From Ananas comosus (lineage: Eukaryota; Streptophyta; Magnoliopsida; Poales; Bromeliaceae), in contig NC_033632.1 of the NCBI RefSeq assembly GCF_001540865.1, forward strand, positions 6,021,629-6,085,628: a stretch of 64,000 nucleotides of DNA, read 5' to 3'. The stretch's first letter is position 1. Every line of letters begins with the position of its first letter. The position numbers were made by a program, and so were the translations under genes. The notes beneath the pieces were generated by a model. That model did not search any database. It worked only from the letters and a program-made list of their open reading frames with translations, and was not told where the DNA came from. Positions 1-10,416 of the stretch are shown here, in pieces.

Positions 1-38
1 TCGTATAGTGAACTAGAAGTCATGTGTATGATGAACAC

Positions 39-613
39 CGGTGATTGAAAAGGTGCAAGGCGCAAAAAGGCGCAAAGGCCTTCTGGAGCCTAGGCGCGAG
101 GGCGCGGGGTGCACCGCGAGGCGCGTGCCTCAAGAAGGTGAGGGACACATCTAATGAAAATAAAACACTCTTAACAAGTCTAATTTAAATGGATATTTTA
201 TTATTTTATGTTAAAAAGTTTCAAAATAGTCATACAAAAACAAAATAACCATAAAAAGGGAAAGAAATCATATATATAAATGTTCTCAAACTAAAAAGAA
301 AAAAATTATATTTCAACTTTCAACTTAAAAGTGTTTGCTGCTTCTTGCTTCTTGTTTCTTGCTTTGTACTGCTGTTGCTTATTGCCATTAGGGGGTGGAA
401 GAGAGAACGACCAAGAGAAAAGGGGAAGAAAGCGTTCAAATTAGGAATTTTTTTCCATTCCTAAACATTTTAAAATATATTGAAAAATCCCAAAACCCGA
501 AAACCCAAACCCTAGACACATTAAATGTAAATATCACGAGGCGCATCTGAGGCACGCGCTTCACTCCTTGAGGCGCTAAGGCCCGCGCCTGAGGTGCGCC
601 TTTTCAAACACTG
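39..613. mobile_element. hAT-like non-autonomous element (MITE)
   Basis: The two ends form imperfect inverted repeats: the left begins CGGTGATTGAAAAGGTGC and the right, read on the other strand, begins CAGTGTTTGAAAAGGCGC. Both ends are rich in GGCGC/GGCGCG motifs and the middle is AT-rich and non-coding. Flanking octamers ATGAACAC and GTATACAC match at only 5 of 8 positions, so the 8-bp target duplication expected for hAT is decayed or the ends are slightly misplaced. It lies within the ICME intron. Confidence 0.5.
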
Positions 614-952
614 GTATACACACGGATGCACATAGATATTTCATAGCCAAAATTTCCCTTGGGAGAGAATATGTTGGATATTTTAATTTCTTCAAGTTGG
701 TGCTGCTATGATTATTATTTTATTTTATTTTTTATGTGCATGATTTTTGTCACTATTTTCTCCTATTTGCTGTTTTACTAATCTACTCTTTCAAAGTACT
801 ACGCAAGAACCATAAAGCTAATGTGTACAATAGTAATCTAGATTTGGATGTTGCTAATAATGTTTATATCAAGGAAAAGTAAATGCAACATCATGTTTTG
901 TTGCTTGCTAGAATATAACATCTTCTAAATTTGATATTTAAGGCCTACTTGA

Positions 953-996
953 TGTGACGCTGGGCTTCCGAGATGGTCACCCATTTTAAAACTACT
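953..996 (+). repeat. Left piece of a degenerate LTR-like repeat (split by copia)
   Basis: Begins TGTGACGCTGGGCTTCCGAG and includes GGTCACCCAT, then is interrupted at 996 by the copia element and resumes at 9155. A second diverged copy in the same direction is at about 9520-9710. The TGTGACGC start next to the CTTGA flank is compatible with an LTR terminus. Confidence 0.4.
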
Positions 997-1226
997 TGAA
1001 GAAGAGAATTCAAATTCTTTTTACTCATTCAATAATGAATTACCAAAGATATATATACATAAATGTTTCTATAATAAAATATTTAATAAGGAAAGATCTC
1101 TAACACCCCGTTTGGAATGGGTACAAGAGGGGGGATAACCCCGTTATCCCCCCTCTTGTACCCAAACACAATTTGGGGGGGCGGGGGGTGGAACAAGGGG
1201 TGGAACACTTGTTCCACCCCTCCCGG

Positions 1227-1269
<43 letters not shown>

Positions 1270-1881
1270 TTTTTAATTTAAATTTAATTTTAATTTTAAT
1301 TTCTAAAATTTATAATTTAGTTTTTTAAAATTTAAATTTATAATTTTAAATTATAAATTTTAATGTTTAAATTATAAATTTGATATTTGTAATTTTTAAA
1401 TTTTAAATTTAATTTTTTAGATTTTAAATTTAAAATTTTATATTTTATATCTTTCAAATTTAAATTTGATCTTAAATTTAAAATTTGATATTTAAAATTT
1501 AAATTTTGAAAATTATAAGTTTTAATTTTAATTTCAAATTTTAAAATTTAAAAGTTAAAATTTTTAATTTAAAATTATTAGTTTAAAATGTTAAATTCAA
1601 TTATGGAGGTAAAATTATTATTTTCTATCTATAACTACCAACTATTCCATCTTATACTCAGATTTTCATCCAAACACAATTTTTCTAGTTTCAGCTTATA
1701 CTCACATTTTCATCCAAACAAAAAAAAATACCCTTGTTCCTACGAAAATCCATTCTTGTACCTATCCCCGGTATAACTAGTTCTTGCTTATACCCGAACC
1801 AAACAAAGCCTAAGAAAAGATGCCTAAAACTATGCTAGCTAAATAGGAACATAATATATACAATTTTGACTTTCCATAACA
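997..1881 (-). repeat. Copia 3' LTR, interrupted by a MITE
   Basis: The same 175-bp LTR as at 8981-9154 but broken by a 707-bp insertion plus its 3-bp duplication. Joining 997-1103 to 1814-1881 restores colinearity with the intact LTR. Confidence 0.9.
1104..1810. mobile_element. PIF/Harbinger-type (Tourist-like) MITE in copia LTR
   Basis: Inserted in the copia 3' LTR with the 3-bp duplication TAA (1101-1103 and 1811-1813). Terminal inverted repeats: left CACCCCGTTTGGAATGGG, right on the opposite strand GGCTTTGTTTGGTTCGGG. The interior is AT-rich (AATTTAAATTT runs) with an (AG)n tract at 1231-1270 and an inverted GGGGGGATAACC/GGTTATCCCCCC at about 1130-1156. At 707 bp it is long for a Tourist MITE. 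No coding content. Confidence 0.8.
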
Positions 1882-1889
1882 CTCCCCCT
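1882..1889 (-). promoter_or_regulatory. Copia polypurine tract
   Basis: The minus strand reads AGGGGGAG directly before the 3' LTR start TGTTA, the plus-strand priming site for reverse transcription. Confidence 0.8.
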
Positions 1890-4191
1890 AAAGTTGGAGC
1901 ATAGATATTAATCATGCCCAACTTGTTACAAATATAGTCAACCCGAGCTCCATTCAAAGCTTTTGTGAAGATATCCCCCAATTGGTCTCCAGTCTTGATA
2001 TACCCTGGTGAAATAATCTTCTGTTGTATCTTTTCATGAATAAAGTGACAATCAATCTCAATATATTTAGTTTGCTCATGAAATATAGGATTAGAGGCAA
2101 TATGGAGAGCAGCTTGATTATCACACCATAATTTAATGGCTTATGGATTCTTAAGACCAACCTCATCCAATAATTGTTGTATCCACATTAATTCACACAC
2201 AGATTGTGCCATAGCCCTGTATTCCGATTCAGCACTAGAACGGGAGACAACACTCTGCTTCTTACTTCTCCACGACACCAAGTTACCTCCAACAAAAACA
2301 CAACATCCTGTAGTCGATCTCCTATCAACCTTTGAACCCGCCCAATCTGCATTTGAAAAGCATTCAATATTTGAATGTCCATGGTTCTTGTACAAGATAC
2401 CATGCCCTGGAGCTCCCTTCAGATAACACAAAATTTGTCCCAAAGCTTCCTAATGAGTAACAGTCGGAGAAGACATAAACTGACTTAACACACTGACGGA
2501 GTATGCAATATCTGGCCGAGTCACTGTAAGATAGTTCAATTTGCCAACTAATCTCCTATACCTCTCTGGATCTTCAAACCATCATCATTAGCTATAAGTT
2601 GGAGATTAGGAGCCATTGGTGCACTGCAAGGTTTAGCTCCTAATTTTCCTGTTTCTGCTAATAAGTCAAGCACATATTTTCTTTGAGATAAGAAGATGCC
2701 TCTTTTGCATCTTGTAACTTCAATACCCAAAAAATACTTCAACATCCCCAAGTCTTTTGGCTGAAACTGGGTTTGAAGAAAAAGCTTGAGAGATGAGATT
2801 CCTGCAGTATCATTTCCAGTGATGACAATATCATCCACATACACTACTAATAGAATTATACCAGTCTCAGAATATCTATAAAACACAGAATGATCACACT
2901 TATTCTTCTTCATGCCAAACTCCCGAACTACTTCACTGAATCTGCCAAACCAAGCTTGAGGACTTTGCTTCAAGCCATATTAAGATTTCCGAAGTCTACA
3001 AACTCGACCCAACTCCCTTTGAGCAACAAAACCAAGTGGTTGCTCCATATATACCTCTTCTTGAAGATCACTATGGAGAAAAGTATTTTTAATGTCCAGC
3101 TGGTGTAAAACCCAAAGAGAGGTGGCCGCCAACGAAATAAATAAGAGAATAGAAGCAAGTTTAGCCACAGGAGAAAAAGTGTCGGACTAATCAACCCCAT
3201 AAGTCTGAGCATAGCCTTTGGCAACAAGGCGGGCTTTTAGGCGAGCTACAGAACCATCTTGATTCACTTTCACAGTAAATACCCATTTGCAACCAATAGC
3301 TCGCTTATCGGTAGGTAAGGGTACTAGTTCCCAAGTACCATTACCGTCTAAAGCCATCATTTCCTCTTCCATTGCAGCACGCCAGCCAAGATGAGACAAA
3401 GCTTCCACAACAGATTTAGGAACAAACACTGACTCCAGAGAGGTAATGAAACAACGAGAAGAGGATGACAAACAGTCATAAGAAACAAACGATGAAATAA
3501 GGTAAGTACACGTACGTTTGCCTTTGCAAAGAGCAATGGGAAGATCAGAGTCAGAAGCAAGGTTGGTGATAGTAGTGACTGGATCTTCCGACGAAGAAGC
3601 TGGTGGAGGATCTGAGTCAGGAGTCGCCAATGTCACGCCCCGCCCCGAAACCACTACCAATTTGGCACGGTTCGGCCGCGGCGACGGACCGCCGAACGGA
3701 CAGCACCTCCCCTGCCCGCCCAAGGCTCAACAACAGGAATGTGTACAAGAATTTACCGAGGACTTTAAATTCTAAACACACACCTTCAACAAGGGCACAA
3801 ACAGTGCCAACAACAAGAAGAGCGAGTAATCCACAAGATAAACAAGTGAAATAAAGAGAGTACTTTACTAACTATTACAATAGTTCCAACATTCTCATTT
3901 ACATTATTTTCCAAAATGAATACATTCGATCCTCAAAATACATAGCTCTCCAACCTCACCTACATGAATACTCTCTCAATACATAGGTGTGCTAATGCAA
4001 AAGGAAAGCTACTATACTACCACGGTCTCACTGGTCGGGCGTGATGCCCTTGCCGCGGTCCTCCCTCGGCAACCCTGAACCTACCACTGGAAATCGAGTG
4101 GGGTGAGAACTATCTTCCATAGTTCCCAGTGGGCTCGGCCGCCGACTCTGCCGATCTCCCCACTAGGTCCAAGTGGGCACAAGTAACAACA

Positions 4192-5172
4192 NNNNNNNNN
4201 NNNNNNNNNNNNNNNNNNNNNNNNNNNNNNNNNNNNNNNNNNNNNNNNNNNNNNNNNNNNNNNNNNNNNNNNNNNNNNNNNNNNNNNNNNNNNNNNNNNN
4301 NNNNNNNNNNNNNNNNNNNNNNNNNNNNNNNNNNNNNNNNNNNNNNNNNNNNNNNNNNNNNNNNNNNNNNNNNNNNNNNNNNNNNNNNNNNNNNNNNNNN
4401 NNNNNNNNNNNNNNNNNNNNNNNNNNNNNNNNNNNNNNNNNNNNNNNNNNNNNNNNNNNNNNNNNNNNNNNNNNNNNNNNNNNNNNNNNNNNNNNNNNNN
4501 NNNNNNNNNNNNNNNNNNNNNNNNNNNNNNNNNNNNNNNNNNNNNNNNNNNNNNNNNNNNNNNNNNNNNNNNNNNNNNNNNNNNNNNNNNNNNNNNNNNN
4601 NNNNNNNNNNNNNNNNNNNNNNNNNNNNNNNNNNNNNNNNNNNNNNNNNNNNNNNNNNNNNNNNNNNNNNNNNNNNNNNNNNNNNNNNNNNNNNNNNNNN
4701 NNNNNNNNNNNNNNNNNNNNNNNNNNNNNNNNNNNNNNNNNNNNNNNNNNNNNNNNNNNNNNNNNNNNNNNNNNNNNNNNNNNNNNNNNNNNNNNNNNNN
4801 NNNNNNNNNNNNNNNNNNNNNNNNNNNNNNNNNNNNNNNNNNNNNNNNNNNNNNNNNNNNNNNNNNNNNNNNNNNNNNNNNNNNNNNNNNNNNNNNNNNN
4901 NNNNNNNNNNNNNNNNNNNNNNNNNNNNNNNNNNNNNNNNNNNNNNNNNNNNNNNNNNNNNNNNNNNNNNNNNNNNNNNNNNNNNNNNNNNNNNNNNNNN
5001 NNNNNNNNNNNNNNNNNNNNNNNNNNNNNNNNNNNNNNNNNNNNNNNNNNNNNNNNNNNNNNNNNNNNNNNNNNNNNNNNNNNNNNNNNNNNNNNNNNNN
5101 NNNNNNNNNNNNNNNNNNNNNNNNNNNNNNNNNNNNNNNNNNNNNNNNNNNNNNNNNNNNNNNNNNNNNNNN
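4192..5172. other. Assembly gap (981 N)
   Basis: An unresolved run of N inside the solo-LTR-like insertion. Open frames reported across it are artefacts. True length unknown. Confidence 0.99.
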
Positions 5173-5760
5173 TTCTTAGATCCCTAAATAGCCTACCAAA
5201 CGATATCCACGTTTGGATCCCGAGGTTTTACCCCAAAAACATTTTTATACTCTAACTAGAGTAAACTTCGGAACCTTTGGTATAACTATCCAGTGTTTTG
5301 CACCCCCGCTTCAGCTAAAGCCGTAAGCCGCTTGGCTGCACTTCAAGAGCCGTTTTAGCCCGGCCCGGGGATTGATCTATTTAGAAGCTTGCTTAGGGTC
5401 CATTTGACCCATTCCAAGGCATAAAACCCAAAAACCCTAAGTTTACAAAGCTAGGGTTTAGTAGCTTACCCCAAGAGCTACACCAATGGGAAGAGGAGAG
5501 GGAGATGGAGGTGCTCAAAGCCTTCCTCTTGATCTCCTTCTTCTTCTCCTTCCTTATCTTCCTTTTTTTTTCCTTCCTCTCCTTCTTTCCTTTCTAGAGA
5601 GAGAGAGGGAGCAAGAGAGAAATGAGAGTGAGGGAGTGAAATGAGAGGGTGTGAGGGAGAGAGAGGGCTCAGCCCACTCAAATAAAAGCCATTTTGCATA
5701 AAAGCCCCTCAACTTTCACTCCTGTGCACTGCCCTCACTGGGTAGTTTTCGCGCGGAGGG

Positions 5761-6038
5761 ACCGGTCGCCCCGACTTGGGACCGGTCCCCGAGAGCTTCC
5801 CTTGGGCGCACGCGTTCGGGAACCGGTCTCTCCCCGGGAGACCGGTCCTCGAGAGACCGGTCCTCACCTGAGAGACCGGTCCCCGAGAGCTCGACTTTCA
5901 GGACTTAGACAATTTTTGGCATTTCTCGCTGGGACCACGTTCGGGAACCGGTTCCTCCTTGCCAGGGACCGGTTGCATCATGCAACCCCGCAACACCCAG
6001 CCGAGGGAACCGGTCTCTCACCTCCAGAGACCGGTCCC
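5761..6038. repeat. Cluster of ten ACCGGT palindromes
   Basis: The 6-bp palindrome ACCGGT occurs ten times in 278 bp, usually as GAGACCGGTCCCCGAGAG or GGGAACCGGTCTCTC. The spacing is irregular, so this is a motif array rather than a clean tandem repeat. It lies near the 3' end of the solo-LTR-like element. Confidence 0.85.
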
Positions 6039-7674
6039 CGAGAGCAACGTTAGCCCAAAAGTGCAGTTTGCACCATTTGCTCTCGCGGACTCAACTCCAA
6101 AGCACTTTTTGTGTTTTGGACATTTCCAACTCCCACCAAGGGTATACTTTCGACAAGTAGTCGATCCTGGGTGAAGTACAATCCTCGGATTTCGAGAATC
6201 CACTTCCTTACAGCCAATCTCCTAGAATAGACATGAACAATAGGGGGTCGAATAGTTGCCAATGGCGCAGAAATAGGTGTTGCAGGGCTGGACACTTGTC
6301 TAATAGTGTAAACAAGGAGATCATCTTCCTCCCCTTGACTTTCATAAATAGATGAAAGAGGAAAGAATGGAGTAGATGCAAAAAATGTAACATCTGCAGA
6401 CACAATATATCGATCGAGAGTACGAGAGAAGCATCGATACCCCTTTTGCAGACGAGAATACCCAAGGAAGACGCACTTAAGGGACTTTGGATCCAATTTA
6501 ATTACCTGTGGACGAACATCTCGCACAAAACACGTACTACCAAAAAGACGAGGTTCAATAGGAAATAAAGATTTAGATGGACACAAAACAGTACAAGGAA
6601 TATTACCATCCAAGACAAACGAAGGCATGCGATTAATCAGAAAACAAACTGTGGAAACTGCATCAGCCCAAAAGTGTTTAGGAACTTTCATTTGAAAAAG
6701 AAGGGCACGAGCTACCTCAAGGAGATGTCGGTTTTTTCTTTCAGCAACTCCATTTTGGGATGGAGTGTCAACACATGAGGATTGATGAAGGATGCCATTC
6801 TGTATCATATAATTGTGAAAATTTTCTGAAAAATATTCTTTGGCATTGTCACTTCGCAATATACGCACAGAAACATTAAATTGTGTTTTGATTTCAGTAC
6901 AAAAGGCACAAAAAATTGAGAATAGTTTTGAACTATTTTCATTAAATATAACCAAGTAACACGATAATAATCATCCACAAAGGTAACGAAATACTTAAAT
7001 CTTGATTTGGAAACAATAGGACACGGACCCCAAATATCAGAATGAACTAACTCAAAAGGGGACGATGCCCGTTTATTGACTCTAGACACAGAAGGTGAAC
7101 GATGATGCTTAGCAAACTGACATGACTCACAATCTAGACTGGACAAAGACTGAAACTGCGGAAACAATTTCTTCAAGGTGGATAACGAAGGATGTCCCAA
7201 CCGACAATGGACCACAAAAGGAGTTAAATTACTGGAGCAAGCAAGAGACCTCGGCACCTGGTTGTCAAGGATATAGAGACCTCCAGACTCATGTCTTCTA
7301 CCAGTAATCTGCTTCGTCGTAAGATCCTGAAACAAACAATGATCGGGAAAAAATAAGACAACAATTTAAAGCTTGGGTGAGTTTACTAACAGATAGTAAA
7401 TTGAAAGAAAAGTAGGGTAAACATAAAACAGATGACAAAGAAATTGATGACGTTGGGTTTGCAATGCCAGAATCCTTGACACAAGAGGTGGATCCATCAG
7501 CTAAAGTAATAGCAGAAGATGTTATATAAGACTGAACGGCAGATAAAAGACTAGAGTTACCTGTCATATGGTCTGTAGCACCAGAATCAATGACCCATTT
7601 GGAATGGGAAGACACAAGGTATGATGTGGATTTACCTGACTCGGCGAGTGCAGTGATAGGAGAACTAGTGGACT

Positions 7675-8646
7675 TTAAGGATGCCTGATATTGGGAGAAC
7701 TGTGCAAATTCTTCAGCAGACACCAAAACAGTTTTCTTTGAGGATGAGGTTTTCTCTGAGGATGGGGTTGTATACTCCCCGGCTGCCATGTTGGCCATCT
7801 GAGTTGGTTTTTATTTTGAAGTTTCAAACATGTGCGCTTTGTATGACCAGGTTCATGACAGTAATAGCAAACAACTCCAAAATCTCGATTAGATGCAGTC
7901 TCTCCATGACGGTGATTACCTCTATTGGCAGTAATCCCTCTATTGGCCCCTCTACTATTATGCCGTCTATTATCATTGCGACTCACAAGCGCGCTATTAG
8001 TAGATTGAGAAAATTGAGAAGTCTCCGTACGAAGTACTCGGGTGAAAGTATCATGCAAAGAGGAAATCTCAAAGCTAGAAAGAATCTGAGATTTAGCTGT
8101 CTCAAATTCTGGGGGTAAACCAGCAAGAAAACTCATAATCGCTATTTGCTCGCGTTGAACCTGCTGCACTTTTACATCAGGACTAAAGAGTAACAAAACA
8201 TTAAGCTCTTCATAAACACGTTTAAAGTCCATAAAATAGGCTGTGAGAGACCAATCCTGCTTCTCAGATTGGTAAAATGCCTTACAAACATCATATATGC
8301 AGGAAAGGTTTCCTTTGCCAGAGTATAAAAAATGTAAATAATCCATCAATTCTTTCACAAACTCACAATGATTAATTAGACTAATTACCTCACTTTGAAT
8401 GGAGTTCCTGAGTTGTAAGAACAATCGAGCATCTTCTCTCAACCAAGCTTGCTTTGTATCATCGTTCAATGGATCGCTAGTTAGGTGATCATCCTTATCA
8501 ATGCTTCGTAGGTAAACACAAATCGTCTTGCCCCATTCCAGATAGTTGGAGCCATTGAGTTTGTGTTCTGTGATTTTGGTCATTATCGGGATTACATCGG
8601 CAATCACAGATTTTGGCTCACTCTTAGCAGACACAGTTTCAGACAT
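7675..8646 (-). pseudogene. Copia gag (nucleocapsid polyprotein), frameshifted
   Basis: A 323-codon open frame starting MSETVSAKSEPKS. It has the copia Gag capsid region (LNGSNYLEWGKTI near residue 30, then a helical region to about residue 215) and one CCHC zinc knuckle, CYYCHEPGHTKRTC, near residues 259-272. Just after the knuckle the frame shifts: protease sequence continues in another frame from 7798, so the last roughly 40 residues of this frame are not native. The leader between gag and the 5' LTR (8647-8967) is non-coding and holds several TACTGTAG repeats around 8800-8880. Confidence 0.85.
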
Positions 8647-8967
8647 GGCGTCTTGGACAACGAGACCAAGTCACAAAGCAGCTCTCAGGGCTGCACTCTA
8701 CACCTCGCTGCGAGGCAAATAAAACAACCCTTGGTATGTCACCTAAGGATCAAAACAAGAACCAGATGCACGAACCTTAGACTGCAGCAGTAGCACCGAT
8801 ACTGTAGTCCTATACTGTAGCATCGTACTGTAGAAGTACTGTAGCGCCGTATTGTAGCGATGACTATAGCAGTACGTAGTGGTAGAGAAAAAAAAAAAGG
8901 AACGAGCAACGCCGATGAGATCCGGTGAGGGACAGCACTGGATCGCTATACCCTAGAATTAGGGTTT

Positions 8968-8980
8968 GGCTCTGATACCA
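8968..8980 (-). promoter_or_regulatory. Copia primer-binding site (tRNA-iMet)
   Basis: The minus strand reads TGGTATCAGAGCC immediately after the 5' LTR, the standard complement to the 3' end of initiator methionine tRNA. This fixes the element's orientation. Confidence 0.9.
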
Positions 8981-9154
8981 TGAAGAAGAGAATTCAAACT
9001 CTTCTTATTCATTCAATAATGAATTACAAAGATATATATACATAAATATTTCTATAATAAGACATTTAATAAGAAAAGATCTCTAAGGAAAGATGCCTAA
9101 AACTATGCTAGCTAAATAGGAACATAATATATACAATTTTGACTTTCCCTAACA
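8981..9154 (-). repeat. Copia 5' LTR
   Basis: A 174-bp repeat, TG...CA bounded, very short for an LTR. It matches the split left copy (997-1100 plus 1811-1881). On the minus strand it starts TGTTAGGGAAAGTC and ends CTCTTCTTCA. Confidence 0.9.
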
Positions 9155-9710
9155 CTACTCTAGCTCTTCGCTTGCTTAATCCTCTTAACCTTTTGGGCCT
9201 AGCCACCGCCCAAAATGTTAAAACTGGGTTAATAAGTTTGACTCTATAATACTTTATATATAGGACTATTTCAAATTCTTGGGGTGTTAAATTCCTCCTC
9301 TCAAGCCCTAGCGTTCTCGTCAGGCTCAAGCACGCTAACAAGCATCCTCGTTATATTCATTTTGTTAGCCTTGTCATTCAAACCTTGGATTAGCCTGTCA
9401 TTCATAGGCCCTGGATTGACTTGTTAGTACCAGACCCTGGATTAGCCTGTCATTCAGACCATGGCTAAGGCCAGACTTATCTCGCACTTCTGGCTGGTGA
9501 TTATTGGCTTTGATATTAACTTGACGCCCCACTTTCGACTTTCTAGTGGGTCATCCATCCTATAACTACTTAGCCCTGATCTAGCTTAACTCTCTCAACT
9601 TTTTGGGCCTAGTCACCCCCTAACATGCTATAGTCGGGTTAAGAGGTTTAGCCCTATTATACCTTATATATAGAATTATTCCAAATCCTGTGGGTGTCAC
9701 ATTCCTTAAC
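9155..9710 (+). repeat. Two direct LTR-like repeats of an old retroelement
   Basis: The segment 953-996 plus 9155-9285 (shared words TTTTGGGCCTAG, ACTTTATATATAG, CAAATTCTTGGGGTGT) is repeated in diverged form at about 9520-9706 (TTGACGCCCCACTT, TTTTTGGGCCTAGTCACC, ACCTTATATATAGAATTATTCC, GGGTGTCACA). Each copy is about 190 bp and they are about 240 bp apart, which could be a TRIM-like unit or two fragments of a larger element. No coding. Confidence 0.4.
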
Positions 9711-10416
9711 GGGTAAGAGGACGCGATCGAGGACGTTATAACAGGTATAATCACTATACCTGCTTGCTCCTTTTGTTTTACACTTAATCTTACGATTTGT
9801 AGTGGTGGATGAGTATATCCATCATGGACTTGAAATCTATGCTTGATTACCGGTGCATGGTAGGTGGACAAGCATGCTTGTGTTATCCTATATGGGTTGG
9901 TCCAGTTACCTAAAACGTGAAGGTGTATCTATATTTTTAGTTGTCTCTTTGGTTTTGATCGTTTGATAAGGTTTGAGGGATTGGTGCTTAGGATGAAGTG
10001 AAAATGGACGATTAGATGTCTAGTGAGGATCTACGGTTGTCTGCGCAGAGCGTACAAGACTCGGAATTGTTCGGAGTGTTATATAATTGGGGCTTGTTGG
10101 CAAGTTTGGTGGCGTTGAGTGTTGAAGGGGCGATGGATGCTGGTAGTACGACCCGAAGGGTGATGGATGTAGAAAGCACGGCCTGGTGGGTGATAGATGC
10201 TGTGAGCACAACCTTTGAGGCAATGGCTATTTAGGACCAGAAGGTTGGGTGTCGGTTGTTGGTGTTTGATTGGTCTAGTGACAAAGGAATCTTTATGGAT
10301 GATTTGCCACCTGCGAAATAGAGCAACTGTCCATTGCTAAGACTAGTGACCTGTTTAGTGATTGGGAAATCTGTAATCAAGTTTTGGGGACAAAATTTTC
10401 TGTAAGGGGGAAGTGA
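9711..10416 (+). other. Non-coding remnant, possibly 3' end of a gypsy internal region
   Basis: No recognisable protein. It ends GGGGACAAAATTTTCTGTAAGGGGGAAG, split here as GGGGACAAAATTTTC then TGTAAGGGGGAAG. That resembles the end of gypsy pol followed by a polypurine tract directly before the TGTAGAACCC start at 10417. It contains a 30-bp tandem repeat (10131-10220). Confidence 0.4.
10131..10220 (+). repeat. Three tandem 30-bp units
   Basis: Three diverged 30-bp units, each carrying GATGGATG or GATAGATG near the start and an AGCAC/AGTAC word near the middle. The frame stays open through them, giving 10-residue repeats beginning MDAGSTT, MDVESTA and IDAVSTT, but there is no other sign of a gene. 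Confidence 0.7.

Larger units (their letters stand above)
3631..6212 (+). mobile_element. Solo-LTR-like retrotransposon insertion, gap inside
   Basis: Inserted in copia pol with perfect 5-bp duplications GCCAA (3626-3630 and 6213-6217). It starts TGTCACGCCCCGCCCCG and ends CACTTCCTTACA, the TG...CA ends of an LTR. The TGTCACGCC start is typical of long LTRs of plant Tekay/Del chromoviruses. No primer-binding site, polypurine tract or gag-pol coding is visible, so a solo LTR of about 2.6 kb is the simplest reading. However, 981 bases (4192-5172) are N, so a truncated internal region could hide there. Orientation is inferred only from the TGTCACGCC end. Confidence 0.75.
2141..7798 (-). pseudogene. 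Copia pol (protease-integrase-RT-RNase H), broken
   Basis: From 7798 downward: protease with WVIDSGATDHMTGN, GAG-pre-integrase HCRLGHPSLSTLKKL, integrase core HSDIWGPC, FVDDYYRVTW and PSQNGVAERKNRHLLE, then INRMPS and VFLGYSRLQKGYRC. The reading is cut at 6213 by the 3631-6212 insertion and resumes at 3630. RT follows with TWELVPLPTDKRAIGCKWVF, LKARLVAKGYAQ, the active-site YVDD near 2830-2845 and KDLGMLKYFLGIEV. RNase H ends with ADWAGSKVDRRSTTGCCVF and SAESEYRAMAQ. At least two frameshifts lie in protease/integrase. In RT, an in-frame TAG is at 3187-3189 and a TAA at 2980-2982, just before the conserved YGLKQSP. Clearly dead. Confidence 0.88.
997..9154 (-). mobile_element. Ty1-copia LTR retrotransposon, defective, with two nested insertions
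   Basis: The element runs on the minus strand between perfect 5-bp target duplications CTACT (992-996 and 9155-9159). Its 5' LTR is 8981-9154 and its 3' LTR is 997-1881. A tRNA-iMet primer-binding site abuts the 5' LTR and a polypurine tract abuts the 3' LTR. Domain order is gag, protease, integrase, reverse transcriptase, RNase H, which defines copia. Removing the two insertions (1104-1810 and 3631-6212) leaves about 4.86 kb, the usual copia size. Coding is broken by frameshifts and stop codons, so it cannot encode an intact polyprotein. LTRs differ at about 9 of 174 sites plus one indel, roughly 5 percent, so it is older than the gypsy element at 28.5 kb. Confidence 0.93.

Noticed and set aside
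4129..5255. 352- and 360-codon frames
   Set aside because: They consist almost entirely of unknown residues across the 981-N gap.
5761..6038. CRISPR-like array of ACCGGT repeats
   Set aside because: Irregular spacing, a six-base palindromic core only, and a plant nuclear context inside an LTR; no spacers or cas genes.
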